Shown here: in pieces, positions 52,873-62,480 of the stretch
How positions within the stretch are numbered: position 1 is the stretch's first letter
Layout: the number at the start of each line of letters is the position of its first letter
Notes under the pieces: model-generated
Told to the model about the DNA's origin: nothing
Seen by the model: only the letters and a program-made list of their open reading frames with translations
Databases searched by the model: none
Virus record (IMG/VR): IMGVR_UViG_3300008113_000003
Coordinates: 124,001 to 188,000 of that record
Reading direction: 5' to 3' (one strand)
DNA length: 64,000 nucleotides
Origin: a virus
Program-made: the position numbers and the translations under genes

Positions 52873-54535
52873 ATTTAGTTTAGGTATTTGTTTTAACAAC
52901 AACGATCCATTGAATCATGGTAGAATTCTTGTGGCTCCGTATGAAGAATACAAGGGGCAAGTCTCGTACACGTCTATTGAGAATGCTATTGATCGTTTAA
53001 ACATAGGGTCAACCAAATATACAAAATGGTCCGATAGGGGTTCAGCTAACAATAAAACAGCCGATCCTTATATCGCCACCCCATTTTTACCTAACCAAAT
53101 ATCAGTAATACCAAAACCTGGTCAAGTTGTTAGATTAATTAAATACGATGACGGTACTTTAAATTATATTGGGCCAGTAACGCAAAACCCAGTAACATTA
53201 AACACAACTTATTTCGAAGAAAATAGTAGACGAAAATTCCCAGTATCGGATGACATATCAAATAGTGTCAATGACGCTGTTTTTTCTGGTTACAATAATG
53301 AACAACTTTCTTTAGGTAACAATAGAATTTTATTAAGGTTAGACCATTTATCAAATCGTTCTAGAAAAAAAACTTACCCAATATTTCAAATATCAAAATT
53401 TACAAAAACCATAAACTATTCTGTTAAAGATGTTACTGAAACTGTTAAACCAGACGTTTTTTTGGATTATATAGTAGAAATAACCTTTGATTATAAAAGA
53501 AAAGATGATTTTAATAGTAAAAACATTGTTTGTAGTATTAATTTATACAATACTTTAGAAATTGTAACTAGTAAGCAAAGTAATCAATCGACAGTTGTTA
53601 GAGGTTTAATGAAAAAAGATTATAACAGATTCCAAGATTACACATCAGGTTTAAATTATAACCAATATACTGTTAGTCATACATTAGAATTCAATGATAT
53701 CGAATCAATGGATAAAGCTATCGAAGATATAATATCTTCGTACAAGACAAAAAAAATTAAATATTACAACCCACAATTAGTTGGTACTCAAAAAATTGAA
53801 ACCGCAGCTAATACAATTGTTTTAAGTAATAGAATACCATCTAAAGCCAATAATTCTGGTGCTAATCACGACACACCAGATGAGGTTGCTGATTTAAAAA
53901 ACTTTGTTATTAGAATAAACCCAACGAGCAGGGATTTATACACTAATCCAAGCGCTGACTTACAGAATAAACTTAACATACCAGCAACTCAGCCAGTTGA
54001 TACAACATCATTGAATTATATTAGGTTTAATGAATTTAACAATTTTATACGTAAAATTAAAAAATATAACAATGAAAGATTTTTGGGTGATCAGGAACTA
54101 CAAACACCTATTACAACAACAAGCAAAAAAACTCAACAAAATTTAAATGATAAAGAAGTTACTGTAAATGTTAACTATTCCGATAAATTTTTGTTTTTAA
54201 GCAGTATTAACTCAGTAGATTATCTTGAAAATGCCAGGGAAGGGATGAGTAATGAAACCGTTTCAAAATTTTTATCAAATTTAACTGTAGATGATTCAGG
54301 TAGAAGTTACCAAACATATGGCTTCATTAGGGGAGAAAAAGTTCTCGAGCTTTTAGACCAGATACTGTCTATTTTCTTGTCTCACGGACATTCTATTGGG
54401 CAATCTGAGGGTTCTTTAAGTAAAAACGCTGTTGAATTAATCAAAAATTTGAGGGGTGATATTGCTCAAGAAATAAACGGAAATACAACAAATTCAACAA
54501 CAAAGATAATTAATCATAACTTACGTCTTAATTAA
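52862..54535 (+). CDS. Baseplate hub/spike-associated protein with N-terminal OB-fold-like domain (557 aa)
   Basis: Residues about 1-110 (SLGICFNNNDPLNHGRILVAPYEEY, then VIPKPGQVVRLIKYDDGTLNYIGPV) resemble the OB-fold of gp5-type baseplate hub/spike proteins, in which a 'D-L--GR--V' pattern is followed by a paired-strand 'P-PG--V'. The rest is polar beta-rich. No lysozyme motif or beta-helix repeats are visible, so it is not a complete gp5. It is followed by a late motif and another structural gene. Confidence 0.55.
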   Translation: MKGEFSLGICFNNNDPLNHGRILVAPYEEYKGQVSYTSIENAIDRLNIGSTKYTKWSDRGSANNKTADPYIATPFLPNQISVIPKPGQVVRLIKYDDGTLNYIGPVTQNPVTLNTTYFEENSRRKFPVSDDISNSVNDAVFSGYNNEQLSLGNNRILLRLDHLSNRSRKKTYPIFQISKFTKTINYSVKDVTETVKPDVFLDYIVEITFDYKRKDDFNSKNIVCSINLYNTLEIVTSKQSNQSTVVRGLMKKDYNRFQDYTSGLNYNQYTVSHTLEFNDIESMDKAIEDIISSYKTKKIKYYNPQLVGTQKIETAANTIVLSNRIPSKANNSGANHDTPDEVADLKNFVIRINPTSRDLYTNPSADLQNKLNIPATQPVDTTSLNYIRFNEFNNFIRKIKKYNNERFLGDQELQTPITTTSKKTQQNLNDKEVTVNVNYSDKFLFLSSINSVDYLENAREGMSNETVSKFLSNLTVDDSGRSYQTYGFIRGEKVLELLDQILSIFLSHGHSIGQSEGSLSKNAVELIKNLRGDIAQEINGNTTNSTTKIINHNLRLN

Positions 54536-54545
54536 AATATTTATT
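54536..54545 (+). promoter_or_regulatory. Late-promoter-like motif (aatatttatt variant)
   Basis: aatatttatt three bases before ATG 54549, within the end of the preceding gene and the 13-bp gap. It is a weaker match than the exact copies. Confidence 0.35.
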
Positions 54546-54548
54546 ACT

Positions 54549-55922
54549 ATGGGCATATACAGAACATATTTTGATAAAAACAACACTATTGTTAGAGATA
54601 GTGATGTTAATACTGGCAGAAACCAAGTGTCAGAGCTATATTTTGGTAATCTCATCAGTAGATTTTTGTTCTATTGCTCATTTGATGAGATTAGAAACCT
54701 TGTAAATTCTGGTGTTATAAATCCAAGCGGTAATATAAAACATATCTTAACGATTAAAAATACAAGTAATTTTAATATTAAGGATATATTGAGTATCGAT
54801 AATAATTTAATGTTTGGTGATTATTTCAGACCAACCTCATTTGACCTTGAATTACACGGAGTCAACCAATTTTGGGATGAGGGTAATGGGTATGATTTTG
54901 CCACTGGAATTCAATCATTTCCACAAAATATTGAATATGTTTTAGGGCCATCAAACTGGACTAAAGCAACAAATACGACAAATTTTTCAACACCTGGTGT
55001 TGTCCCTAATAATTCAATACCAATTGCAACCCAACATTTGGATCTAGGTAATGAAGATATTAAAATGGACATAACCAATTTTGTTAATGCTATTATAACT
55101 GGAACCACAAATGGTACGCACAATGGATTTTGTTTAAAATATTCAAACGCCATTGAATCTTTGACATTTCCAGATAGTAGAGTTTGTGCACTTGGTTTGT
55201 TCACAAGACACACACAAACCTTTTTTGAACCGTATATTGAAACAGTATATGATGATCATATTGATGATGAGAGAGTTACTTTTTATTTAGGTAAAGACAA
55301 TAAAATTTTCTTTTACTCAGTAATTAATGGTAAGCTAGAAAATTTAGATCAATTACCAACATGCACAATTAATGGTACTGGATATACTGTCAACCAAAAA
55401 ACAAAGGGTGTTTATTATGTAACGGTTAATGGTGACGAATCAAATTTTGTGAGTTATACAGAGTATAATGACATTTGGAGTGATATTGTTTATAATGGTA
55501 ATACTAGACCAGACGTAAAATTAAGATTTGTTCCAATTGATGCTGATAAGTATTATAATTTTAACATAGATGCTTTGGATGATACGAGATATGGTTTATC
55601 TTTGAGCGGTATTAAAGTTGGTGAGGGTTTGCAACAAGGTGAACAAAGAAAGGTTAACATTCTTTTAAGAAAGCCTTACACCGTATCAGAATACTATGTA
55701 AGTAATAGTGTTTATTATAAACTTTACGTTAAACAAGGGCCAGCTATTATTGATATTTTTGATTGGCAGCCAGCTAATAAAGCCTTAAATAATAACTATT
55801 TTACAATAGATACAACTTGGATGGTACCACAAAGATATTTTGTTGACATCAAGATCGAAACCAACGGTGAAACAACATTACATAGTAATGAATTGCATTT
55901 TGACGTTGTAAATAAAGCTTAA
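54549..55922 (+). CDS. Virion structural protein (457 aa)
   Basis: A beta-rich, Asn/Thr/Tyr-rich protein. The N-terminus is YRTYFDKNNTIVRDSDVNTGRN, a pattern I associate with stalk-like phage surface proteins, then long polar strand-loop sequence to about residue 350, with a C-terminal segment including KLYVKQGPAIIDIFDWQP. No enzyme motif. It is followed four bases later by the next gene. Role: tail fibre, fibre attachment or baseplate periphery, inferred from composition and context. Confidence 0.6.
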   Translation: MGIYRTYFDKNNTIVRDSDVNTGRNQVSELYFGNLISRFLFYCSFDEIRNLVNSGVINPSGNIKHILTIKNTSNFNIKDILSIDNNLMFGDYFRPTSFDLELHGVNQFWDEGNGYDFATGIQSFPQNIEYVLGPSNWTKATNTTNFSTPGVVPNNSIPIATQHLDLGNEDIKMDITNFVNAIITGTTNGTHNGFCLKYSNAIESLTFPDSRVCALGLFTRHTQTFFEPYIETVYDDHIDDERVTFYLGKDNKIFFYSVINGKLENLDQLPTCTINGTGYTVNQKTKGVYYVTVNGDESNFVSYTEYNDIWSDIVYNGNTRPDVKLRFVPIDADKYYNFNIDALDDTRYGLSLSGIKVGEGLQQGEQRKVNILLRKPYTVSEYYVSNSVYYKLYVKQGPAIIDIFDWQPANKALNNNYFTIDTTWMVPQRYFVDIKIETNGETTLHSNELHFDVVNKA

Positions 55923-55926
55923 CAAC

Positions 55927-56331
55927 ATGTATTTAATTTATATAAACCCACTTAATAAGAATTTTAAAGGTCAATACACCTACGAGTTTATCTTTACAAA
56001 GCGTTTAGATAATGTCGAGTATGGTGATGATTGGGATGTTCAACCAGCTTCAAGCGGAACACCAACACCACCAAGTGTTAGACAGATCGAATCAATTGGT
56101 ATGTTAAAATCAGATGATATTGAATTGGATCTCGCAATGAATTCGGACACATTTTCAATGTATGACTGTGTTGAAGGTATTATCGCACTTGGTTGGGAAT
56201 CAGAATCACCTGAAATCGAAGATAGACTAGTGTTCAGATATGGGGAAACCATTGAATCGATAAAAGAAAAAATATATAGTAGAGATAAGCTACTAACAAT
56301 AATAAATAAAGAAGAAATAGATAAATTCTAA
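55927..56331 (+). CDS. Unknown small structural-context protein (134 aa)
   Basis: Begins MYLIYINPLNKNFKGQYTYEF, with a Pro/Ser/Thr-rich loop (SSGTPTPPS) and an acidic middle (LKSDDIELDLAMNSDTFSMYDC), then a C-terminal helix SIKEKIYSRDKLLTI. No motif. It lies between two late structural genes with spacings of 4 and 8 bases. No function assigned. Confidence 0.55.
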   Translation: MYLIYINPLNKNFKGQYTYEFIFTKRLDNVEYGDDWDVQPASSGTPTPPSVRQIESIGMLKSDDIELDLAMNSDTFSMYDCVEGIIALGWESESPEIEDRLVFRYGETIESIKEKIYSRDKLLTIINKEEIDKF

Positions 56332-56339
56332 CGGAAAAT

Positions 56340-57176
56340 ATGGAAACAAATAACAATGATGATGTAATGGGTAAAGCAGCTGCCTCAGCAATTGAAAACC
56401 CAGAGGGTATGGCGCAAAGTTTGGATAATTTAAAAAATACATTACAACAACTTGCGGATAAAGCTAAAGAAGTAAAAGCTACTGCTGGTGTACAAGATAC
56501 AAACACTGGGGTACAAACAGAAGGTGAATCGGGAAGTCCTTGGACTGAAGAGGATACTATAGATGAGTTAATGTCTAAAGTTTTAGGTTATACCTATTAC
56601 GACTCACCATGGAACCAAAGAAATAGATTAAAATCTAGCAGTGAAAGGTATAATATTAATGATGAATCTGGTAAGACAGTTAAAGCAAACGCTTCCGAAG
56701 AAGACGTTATTGAATACGCTAACACCGTTTATCATTACGATATGGTTGATAACGATGGCGAGGAAATTAAAAGCTTTGAGGACGCTAAAAACGCTTTAGA
56801 GAATGAAGGTAGTTTTAAACTTGTTAATGTTAAAGACACTAAACAAATGAGTTTGTTCCCAGCAGAGAAAAAACAAGAAGTGGAAAAACCAAATACCGTT
56901 ATTAGTAAAATGGACGATGCTTCATACCAACGCTTTCTTGATGGTATTAGTAATGCTTTTGTACGTAACAGAGTTAGTGAAGTGATTGAAATGTTAAAAG
57001 CTGGGGATAAAAAAGGTGCCTACGTTAAATTAAGAAGTTTGGTTGATTCATTAAAAGAATCAAAAGAAAATTTGGTTAATTCAGAAACATTTCGTATTAT
57101 TGCAGAGTCAGAAAGACCAAAATTGACAAAATCAGATATTTTGGAATTTGTTAAACAACGTAAAAATACACTATAA
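56340..57176 (+). CDS. Unknown acidic protein (278 aa)
   Basis: The N-terminal ~65 residues form a helix (SLDNLKNTLQQLADKAKEVKA) and a disordered Gly/Glu stretch. A central segment (WTEEDTIDELMSKVLGYTYYD) and a C-terminal helical part (YQRFLDGISNAFVRNRVSEVIEML, then FRIIAESERPKLTKSDILEFV) follow. No catalytic motif. A role as an internal head or scaffold-like protein would fit its charge and place upstream of terminase and portal, but this is inference. Confidence 0.55.
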   Translation: METNNNDDVMGKAAASAIENPEGMAQSLDNLKNTLQQLADKAKEVKATAGVQDTNTGVQTEGESGSPWTEEDTIDELMSKVLGYTYYDSPWNQRNRLKSSSERYNINDESGKTVKANASEEDVIEYANTVYHYDMVDNDGEEIKSFEDAKNALENEGSFKLVNVKDTKQMSLFPAEKKQEVEKPNTVISKMDDASYQRFLDGISNAFVRNRVSEVIEMLKAGDKKGAYVKLRSLVDSLKESKENLVNSETFRIIAESERPKLTKSDILEFVKQRKNTL

Positions 57177-57177
57177 A

Positions 57178-57309
57178 ATGAAAAATAATCAAATGCCACT
57201 ACCGACAGAAACGCCTGTTGAAACACCAGTAAAAACACCTAACCCAGTTAAGGACCCGTCAAAAATTGACATACCAAAACCAAAAGCTGATCCGAAACCA
57301 AAAGCATAA
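57178..57309 (+). CDS. Pro/Lys-rich short protein (43 aa)
   Basis: The ATG at 57178 follows the previous stop by one base. The sequence is repetitive in Thr-Pro and Lys-Pro (ETPVETPVKTPNPVK, DIPKPKADPKPKA) and ends with TAA at 57309. It is too short and simple for a fold call; it could be a linker-like or adaptor peptide, or a spurious ORF kept open by composition. Close spacing slightly favours a real gene. Confidence 0.45.
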   Translation: MKNNQMPLPTETPVETPVKTPNPVKDPSKIDIPKPKADPKPKA

Positions 57310-57312
57310 AAA

Positions 57313-57344
57313 TTTGGTTATTTAAAAAGTTTTACTTATATTTG
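57313..57344 (+). promoter_or_regulatory. Bacteroidetes-type promoter with leader hairpin
   Basis: TTTG (57313-57316), 20 bases, TATATTTG (57337-57344) fits TTTG-N19/20-TANNTTTG. A hairpin and T run sit immediately after it (57344-57375). Confidence 0.65.
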
Positions 57345-57375
57345 CCTTGTTAATAATAAACAAGGCATTTTTTTT
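57344..57375 (+). terminator. Hairpin plus T run in the leader (terminator or attenuator)
   Basis: GCCTTGTT / AACAAGGC (57344-57351 and 57359-57366) with a 7-base loop is followed by ATTTTTTTT ending one base before ATG 57376. It has the form of an intrinsic terminator for the upstream unit, and the 3' part lies in the leader of the next gene. Confidence 0.65.
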
Positions 57376-58512
57376 ATGAGAAAATCAGGACTACAATTGG
57401 GTGATTACCCAAACTACATCGCTAAATCAACGGTTGATAAACTATCTAAGCGAACTCACCCATTGGCTAAAATGCCATACTATGACCAATCTACTCATCC
57501 AGAAACGTGGAGAGAAGAAGTTATTGCATCAGATCGTTATAAAGAATTGGTTGATTCTTATTGTAACACATTTGGTATGGACAAATCCCAGTTAAACCCA
57601 ATGGATGTTATGATGTCCGCTGGCTCAGCTAATTATATTGCTGTTAGTAAAGAAAATGGTAAGAGACCAGCGCTTTGCAATTTAGCCGAAAAAATCATTA
57701 GAGATGAATGGTTTATTGGTAAAGATGAGGTTATTTTTGACCTTGAGATACTAGAACCAGGTAAAATTAAACTACCTGAAAACATGAGTATGGAATCACC
57801 TTTAAACGAAGAAGAGAAAGAGGAGATTGAAAATGAGATGGGTGATGAGGTTGTGAAAAGAAGAACAATTAATGCGCTTGCACAAGGTGCTTCATTAAGG
57901 GGTCATTACTTATTCCATTTATATCGTACTGAAATTGAAGAAATTGTACCCGATATTACAAGCTATTACCAAAAAGCTTTAATTGCAAATGATTTATTTT
58001 ATTACTTGATTAGTGACGAAATGTTCCAAAAGCAAATTGAGGCTGACGATTCAAATAACGCTGGTTACGTTAAGCTTGACTTTAGCGGAGAAATACCTAA
58101 AATTATAGCAAAAGCGATTAATTTGCCGATATTAATCCATGAAATGATAAAAGGTATTATCTCTTTGTTATCTGTAGCTGGTTTACCAGAAGAAGATGCG
58201 GATAAAGTGATTGAATATACTGATACTATCATTGCTGAATTGTGGGATATTCGTTTATTTCCTGTTGTATGGGCTAATTTTCACGCTTTAATTGATGACG
58301 AAGATTATGACATTAAAAAATTAATCTTAATTGATCTCTTTAAACGAGATGCTGAAGATTTTATTGATTTTATGTCATTGTTGGAACATCGACCTGATTA
58401 TGCAAGAAAAGAGATAAAAGATATTGTTAAGGAAAAAAGAATGGAAATTATGGAATATAATTTTATTAAAGATGACCTTGATAATCTTGATTTAAGCGAT
58501 TTAGGACTATAA
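57376..58512 (+). CDS. Unknown protein upstream of terminase (378 aa)
   Basis: The protein begins MRKSGLQLGDYPNYIAKSTVD. The middle has an acidic helix (LNEEEKEEIENEMGDEVVKRR) and the second half has helices such as LPILIHEMIKGIISLLSVAG and KVIEYTDTIIAELWDIRLFPV. No catalytic or DNA-binding motif stands out. It is driven by its own host-type promoter and is followed by terminase, with a 28-bp gap. A DNA-packaging accessory or early regulatory role is possible; I do not recognise it. Confidence 0.65.
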   Translation: MRKSGLQLGDYPNYIAKSTVDKLSKRTHPLAKMPYYDQSTHPETWREEVIASDRYKELVDSYCNTFGMDKSQLNPMDVMMSAGSANYIAVSKENGKRPALCNLAEKIIRDEWFIGKDEVIFDLEILEPGKIKLPENMSMESPLNEEEKEEIENEMGDEVVKRRTINALAQGASLRGHYLFHLYRTEIEEIVPDITSYYQKALIANDLFYYLISDEMFQKQIEADDSNNAGYVKLDFSGEIPKIIAKAINLPILIHEMIKGIISLLSVAGLPEEDADKVIEYTDTIIAELWDIRLFPVVWANFHALIDDEDYDIKKLILIDLFKRDAEDFIDFMSLLEHRPDYARKEIKDIVKEKRMEIMEYNFIKDDLDNLDLSDLGL

Positions 58513-58517
58513 TAAAC

Positions 58518-58527
58518 TATTTATATG
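58518..58527 (+). promoter_or_regulatory. Late-promoter-like motif before terminase
   Basis: ctatttatat, a weaker variant, lies 13 bases before the TTG start at 58541. Confidence 0.35.
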
Positions 58528-58540
58528 GAAACAATAGGCC

Positions 58541-60349
58541 TTGGCAAAACAAATTACCGATAAAAAAGAATTACTTTTAGAGTTCGCAAAATGTTCTCAA
58601 GACCCTTGCTATGTCATAGAAAGTTATTTTGAAACTTTTGATAAGACTAGAGAGGGTTATGTACCTTTCGAACTTTTTGATGGTCAAAAAAAGCTTGTTT
58701 CCAATTATAGAAAACATAGGTTTAACCTAGTTCTAAAATATCGCCAGGCTGGTATCTCAACAGTAACAGCGGCATATTCTGCTGTACTTACAGCTTTTGC
58801 TAGCCCAGATCGACCTGAAAAAGTTTTGATCTTAGCAAACAAGCAGGAAACAGCAATTGAATTCCAAAACAAAATCATTAACTTTATTAAACAATTACCT
58901 GACTGGGTAAATGTTTCGTTTGATAAATCATCACAAAAACACGTTAGATTATCTAACGGTTCAGAAATTAAAGCCGTTGCAACATCACAAGATGCTTTGC
59001 GTGGTTATACACCTACTGTCCTATTAATTGATGAGGCTGCCTTCGTTGAAGGTGGACAAGAACTATGGACAGCGTGTTTGGCTTCAATTGGTACTGGTGG
59101 TAAAGCTGTATTAATTTCAACACCTAACGGTTTAGATCCTATCTACTACGCCTCATATGAAGGTGCTATTAAAGGTGATAATAGTTTCTGTGTAACACAC
59201 TTAAAATGGTGGCAAGATCCACGATTCAACAAAGATTTACGTTTAATTAAAACTAAAGATATTGTAGACTGGATTCAAAAACCAAATACAGAAAAACACG
59301 AAGAGGTTGTTGAATCTGTAATCGATCTACACCCTGATGTTATAGCTAAATTTATTAGCGATGGCTATAAACCACACTCTACATGGTATGAAAACATGTG
59401 TAGAGACATGAACTTTAACAAACGTATGATCAACCAGGAGTTGGAATGTGCGTTTATTGGTTCTGGTGATAACGTTATTGAGGGTGAGGTAATTAGAAAA
59501 CAAGAACAAGAGAATGTTATTGACCCAATTGTTAAAGACAAAGCTTGGGATAGTAATTTATGGATATGGAAACTACCTGAAAAGGGTCATAGGTATATCT
59601 TAGCACTTGACGTATCTCGTGGTGACTCTGAGGATGCCACTGGTATGTGTATTATTGATTATGATACATTCGAACAGGTTTTAGAGTATCATGGTAAAGT
59701 TCCACCAGACGTTGCAGCGCTAATAGTTGATCAGTATGGAAGAATGTACGATGCGTTATCAACTTTTGATATCACTGGTGGTATGGGCATAGCGTCAACA
59801 CAAAAACTTAAAGAACTAGGGTTCCCTAAAAAACTATTACACTATGATAATGATGGTGATAGTAACAGCATGTATTACATGCCAGATGAAAATGCTATAC
59901 CAGGTATAAATTTTGCGTCTAAAAATAGAAGAAGTCAAATTGTGGCGGCTTTAGAAGAAGCTGTTGCTAGAGGTGGCTTTAAAATACGTAGCGAAAGATT
60001 GACAGCTGAGCTAAAAAAATTCGTTTATAAAAACGGTAAACCAGACCACATGAAGGGCTCACATGATGACCTTATCATGGCTCTTGGTATGTGTTTGTTT
60101 GTTGCCAATACATCATTTAAAAGATTACAAGAATCTGATAATATGACTAGGGCTATGTTAGATAGTTGGAAAATAACAACTAGTAACACAAAAACAGATG
60201 CAGACTATTTATTAAAAGACGTGACTAGTTCACCAAATCCAGATAAATCATATTATAATTCGGATGAATTTGCCACCAATAATAATATGATGAACACAAA
60301 AGAATTTGGTTGGCTATTTGGCGTAACTAAACCTAAACCTAATAATTAA
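58541..60349 (+). CDS. Terminase large subunit, gp17-like
   Basis: The DNA-packaging motor carries an N-terminal ATPase: Walker A-like KYRQAGIST (66-74), Walker B LLIDEAAF (Asp164, Glu165), and the coupling SVS-type ISTPNG. The C-terminal nuclease has ALDVSRGDSEDATG (Asp357), then SHDDLIMALGM (Asp509, Asp510). Length (602) is close to T4 gp17 (610). The likely start is TTG at 58541, giving AKQITDKKELL; the upstream in-frame codons lie in a short gap and ATG 58525 is out of frame. It packages the genome into preformed heads through the portal encoded next. Confidence 0.95.
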   Translation: MAKQITDKKELLLEFAKCSQDPCYVIESYFETFDKTREGYVPFELFDGQKKLVSNYRKHRFNLVLKYRQAGISTVTAAYSAVLTAFASPDRPEKVLILANKQETAIEFQNKIINFIKQLPDWVNVSFDKSSQKHVRLSNGSEIKAVATSQDALRGYTPTVLLIDEAAFVEGGQELWTACLASIGTGGKAVLISTPNGLDPIYYASYEGAIKGDNSFCVTHLKWWQDPRFNKDLRLIKTKDIVDWIQKPNTEKHEEVVESVIDLHPDVIAKFISDGYKPHSTWYENMCRDMNFNKRMINQELECAFIGSGDNVIEGEVIRKQEQENVIDPIVKDKAWDSNLWIWKLPEKGHRYILALDVSRGDSEDATGMCIIDYDTFEQVLEYHGKVPPDVAALIVDQYGRMYDALSTFDITGGMGIASTQKLKELGFPKKLLHYDNDGDSNSMYYMPDENAIPGINFASKNRRSQIVAALEEAVARGGFKIRSERLTAELKKFVYKNGKPDHMKGSHDDLIMALGMCLFVANTSFKRLQESDNMTRAMLDSWKITTSNTKTDADYLLKDVTSSPNPDKSYYNSDEFATNNNMMNTKEFGWLFGVTKPKPNN

Positions 60350-60364
60350 AAACAATTAAACAAA

Positions 60365-60604
60365 ATGGCAAACATAATTAAACAAGGTAGAAGCACTGGT
60401 CCTGGATCAACATCAATCGTTAGAGGTATTGACCCAAAAAATTTAGATAAAAGAGATGGTAGAGCGTTGCAAAGAAATGTTGACGCTATCAAATGTTCTA
60501 TAGAATCTGATGGTACAACAACTTATGTGCAAAAAAAAGAATGGGATGAAGCTGTAGAAAACTACAAGTTTCCACCATATGTAGAATGTGAATACGTAAA
60601 TTAA
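60365..60604 (+). CDS. Small unknown protein between terminase and portal (79 aa)
   Basis: A 79-residue protein. N-terminal GRSTGPGSTSIVRGIDPKN, a basic segment RDGRALQRNVDAIKCSI, and a C-terminal WDEAVENYKFPPYVECEYVN. Spacing of 15 and 6 bases shows it is a real member of the packaging operon. No family recognised; an assembly factor or terminase partner is possible. Confidence 0.6.
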   Translation: MANIIKQGRSTGPGSTSIVRGIDPKNLDKRDGRALQRNVDAIKCSIESDGTTTYVQKKEWDEAVENYKFPPYVECEYVN

Positions 60605-60610
60605 AAATAT

Positions 60611-62467
60611 ATGGCAGATAATAGATTAACAATATTCCAAAGGTTAAATAAGGTTCTTGGCAATGAAGTCGATGGGCCAAAATATGTCATTGACCCTAGT
60701 TCGTTTAATGGGTTAAGTGGTGACGATTTGGAACAAAAAAAGTTAGAGGCGCAACAAACGCTATATCTACAAAATCAATGGAAAAAAATTGATAATGAGC
60801 TTTATCAAAAAGCTGTTTATTACGAACCAACAAGAATTGCATCGTATTATGATTACGAAGCTATGGAATATACGCCAGAAATTTCTGTTGCATTGGATAT
60901 TTTTGCTGAAGAGGCTACAACAGCAAATGAAAACGGTAAAGTTTTAACAATTTATTCTGATAGTACCAGAATAAAAAAAGAATTAACAGATTTATTTGAA
61001 AATGTGTTAGATATTAACGCTAACCTAACATCTTGGGCTAGAAACGTATGTAAATATGGTGATAACTTTGTTTACAACAAGATTGTACCTAACCAAGGTA
61101 TCGTGGGTGTTACCCAATTACCAAATATTGAAATGACAAGATCTGAACCTGGTTTTTCAAAGATTACCAGTTTAGATGATCAACAAAAAGAAAAGAACAT
61201 TAAGTTTTTCTGGAAAGATAAAAACGTTGAATTTAATTCATTTGAAATTTCTCACTTTAGATTACTTGGTGATGATAGAAGATTACCTTACGGTACATCA
61301 ATGCTTGAAAAAGTAAGAAGAATTTGGAAACAATTGTTGTTATCTGAAGATGCGATGTTAGTTTATCGTGTTACCAGAGCACCAGAAAGACGTGTTTACA
61401 AAGTATTCGTTGGTAACATGGATGATAAAGATGTTGATGCTTATGTTGACAAAATCGCAAATAACTTTAAAAGAGTTAATATGGTTGATAAGAGCAACGG
61501 ACAACAAGACACACGTTATAACGCACTAGCTGTTGACCAAGACTACTTTATACCTGTTAGAGACCCAAGCCTTGCAATGCCAATTGAAACGCTTCCTGGG
61601 GCTCAAAACCTATCAGAAATAGCCGATATCGAATATATCCAAAAGAAAATGCTTGCCGCACTTAGAGTACCTAAAGCTTTTATTGGTTTTGAAGAAACTA
61701 CTGGTGACGGTAAAAACTTGGCCATTCTTGATGTTCGTTTTGCAAGAGCGGTACATAGGATACAAAAAGCTCTTATCCAAGAGTTAAATAAAATGGCTAT
61801 TATCCATTTATACACCAAAGGATTTACTGATGATTTGGAAAACTTTACATTAACGTTAACAAGCCCATCAACACAGGCTGAAATGCTTAAGATCCAAAAC
61901 TGGAAAGAGAAAGTTACTTTATATCGTGATGCGGTTTCTGACGCTGGTAACGGATTCTCAGCTATGTCAATGACTTATGCTAAGAAAGAAATCTTAAATA
62001 TGAGCGATGATGAGATTAAACTTGATATCCAAAGACAAGCTGTTGAAAAAGCTGGTGGTGAGGAAATTAAAGCTCTTGGTGAAACGATTAAACAAACTGG
62101 TATATTCAGAGACATTTATAAGATTTATAAAATTGACCCTAACAACATGACGCTTGGTGCTTCTGGAACTGGTAGTGATATGGGTGCTGCTGGTGGTGGC
62201 GGTGGTGGTAGTATGTCTGACATGGGTGGTGGTGATACCGCTGGTGGAACCGATTTTACAGCACCATTGGAAGTTCCTGGGGCTGAAGCTGGAGCTGAAA
62301 TACCTGGTCCTGAAACAGGTGGTGAAACACCCGAAGCTGGAGCTGAAATACCTGGTACTGAGGAACCTTTGGCTGAAATAACCAAAAGAAAATTAGAGGC
62401 TAAAAATAGATTAATCAACGAAGCTCTTAAAAAAACAATTGACGAAATTGATGATTTATTAGTATAA
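60611..62467 (+). CDS. Portal protein, gp20-like
   Basis: A 618-residue portal with the family landmarks: YYEPTRIASYYDYEAMEYTPE and ALDIFAEEATTANENGK near the N-terminus, LTSWARNVCKYGDNFVYN in the core, ISHFRLLGDDRRLPYGTSML, then VTRAPERRVYKVFVGNM and MLAALRVPKAFIGFEET. The portal ring is the entrance for DNA and the base for the neck. The last ~110 residues are a Gly-rich and Ala/Glu/Pro-rich tail with an internal repeat (GAEIPG) followed by a charged helix. It follows terminase and a small gene on one strand. Confidence 0.95.
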   Translation: MADNRLTIFQRLNKVLGNEVDGPKYVIDPSSFNGLSGDDLEQKKLEAQQTLYLQNQWKKIDNELYQKAVYYEPTRIASYYDYEAMEYTPEISVALDIFAEEATTANENGKVLTIYSDSTRIKKELTDLFENVLDINANLTSWARNVCKYGDNFVYNKIVPNQGIVGVTQLPNIEMTRSEPGFSKITSLDDQQKEKNIKFFWKDKNVEFNSFEISHFRLLGDDRRLPYGTSMLEKVRRIWKQLLLSEDAMLVYRVTRAPERRVYKVFVGNMDDKDVDAYVDKIANNFKRVNMVDKSNGQQDTRYNALAVDQDYFIPVRDPSLAMPIETLPGAQNLSEIADIEYIQKKMLAALRVPKAFIGFEETTGDGKNLAILDVRFARAVHRIQKALIQELNKMAIIHLYTKGFTDDLENFTLTLTSPSTQAEMLKIQNWKEKVTLYRDAVSDAGNGFSAMSMTYAKKEILNMSDDEIKLDIQRQAVEKAGGEEIKALGETIKQTGIFRDIYKIYKIDPNNMTLGASGTGSDMGAAGGGGGGSMSDMGGGDTAGGTDFTAPLEVPGAEAGAEIPGPETGGETPEAGAEIPGTEEPLAEITKRKLEAKNRLINEALKKTIDEIDDLLV

Positions 62468-62480
62468 TAAAAAAATAACG

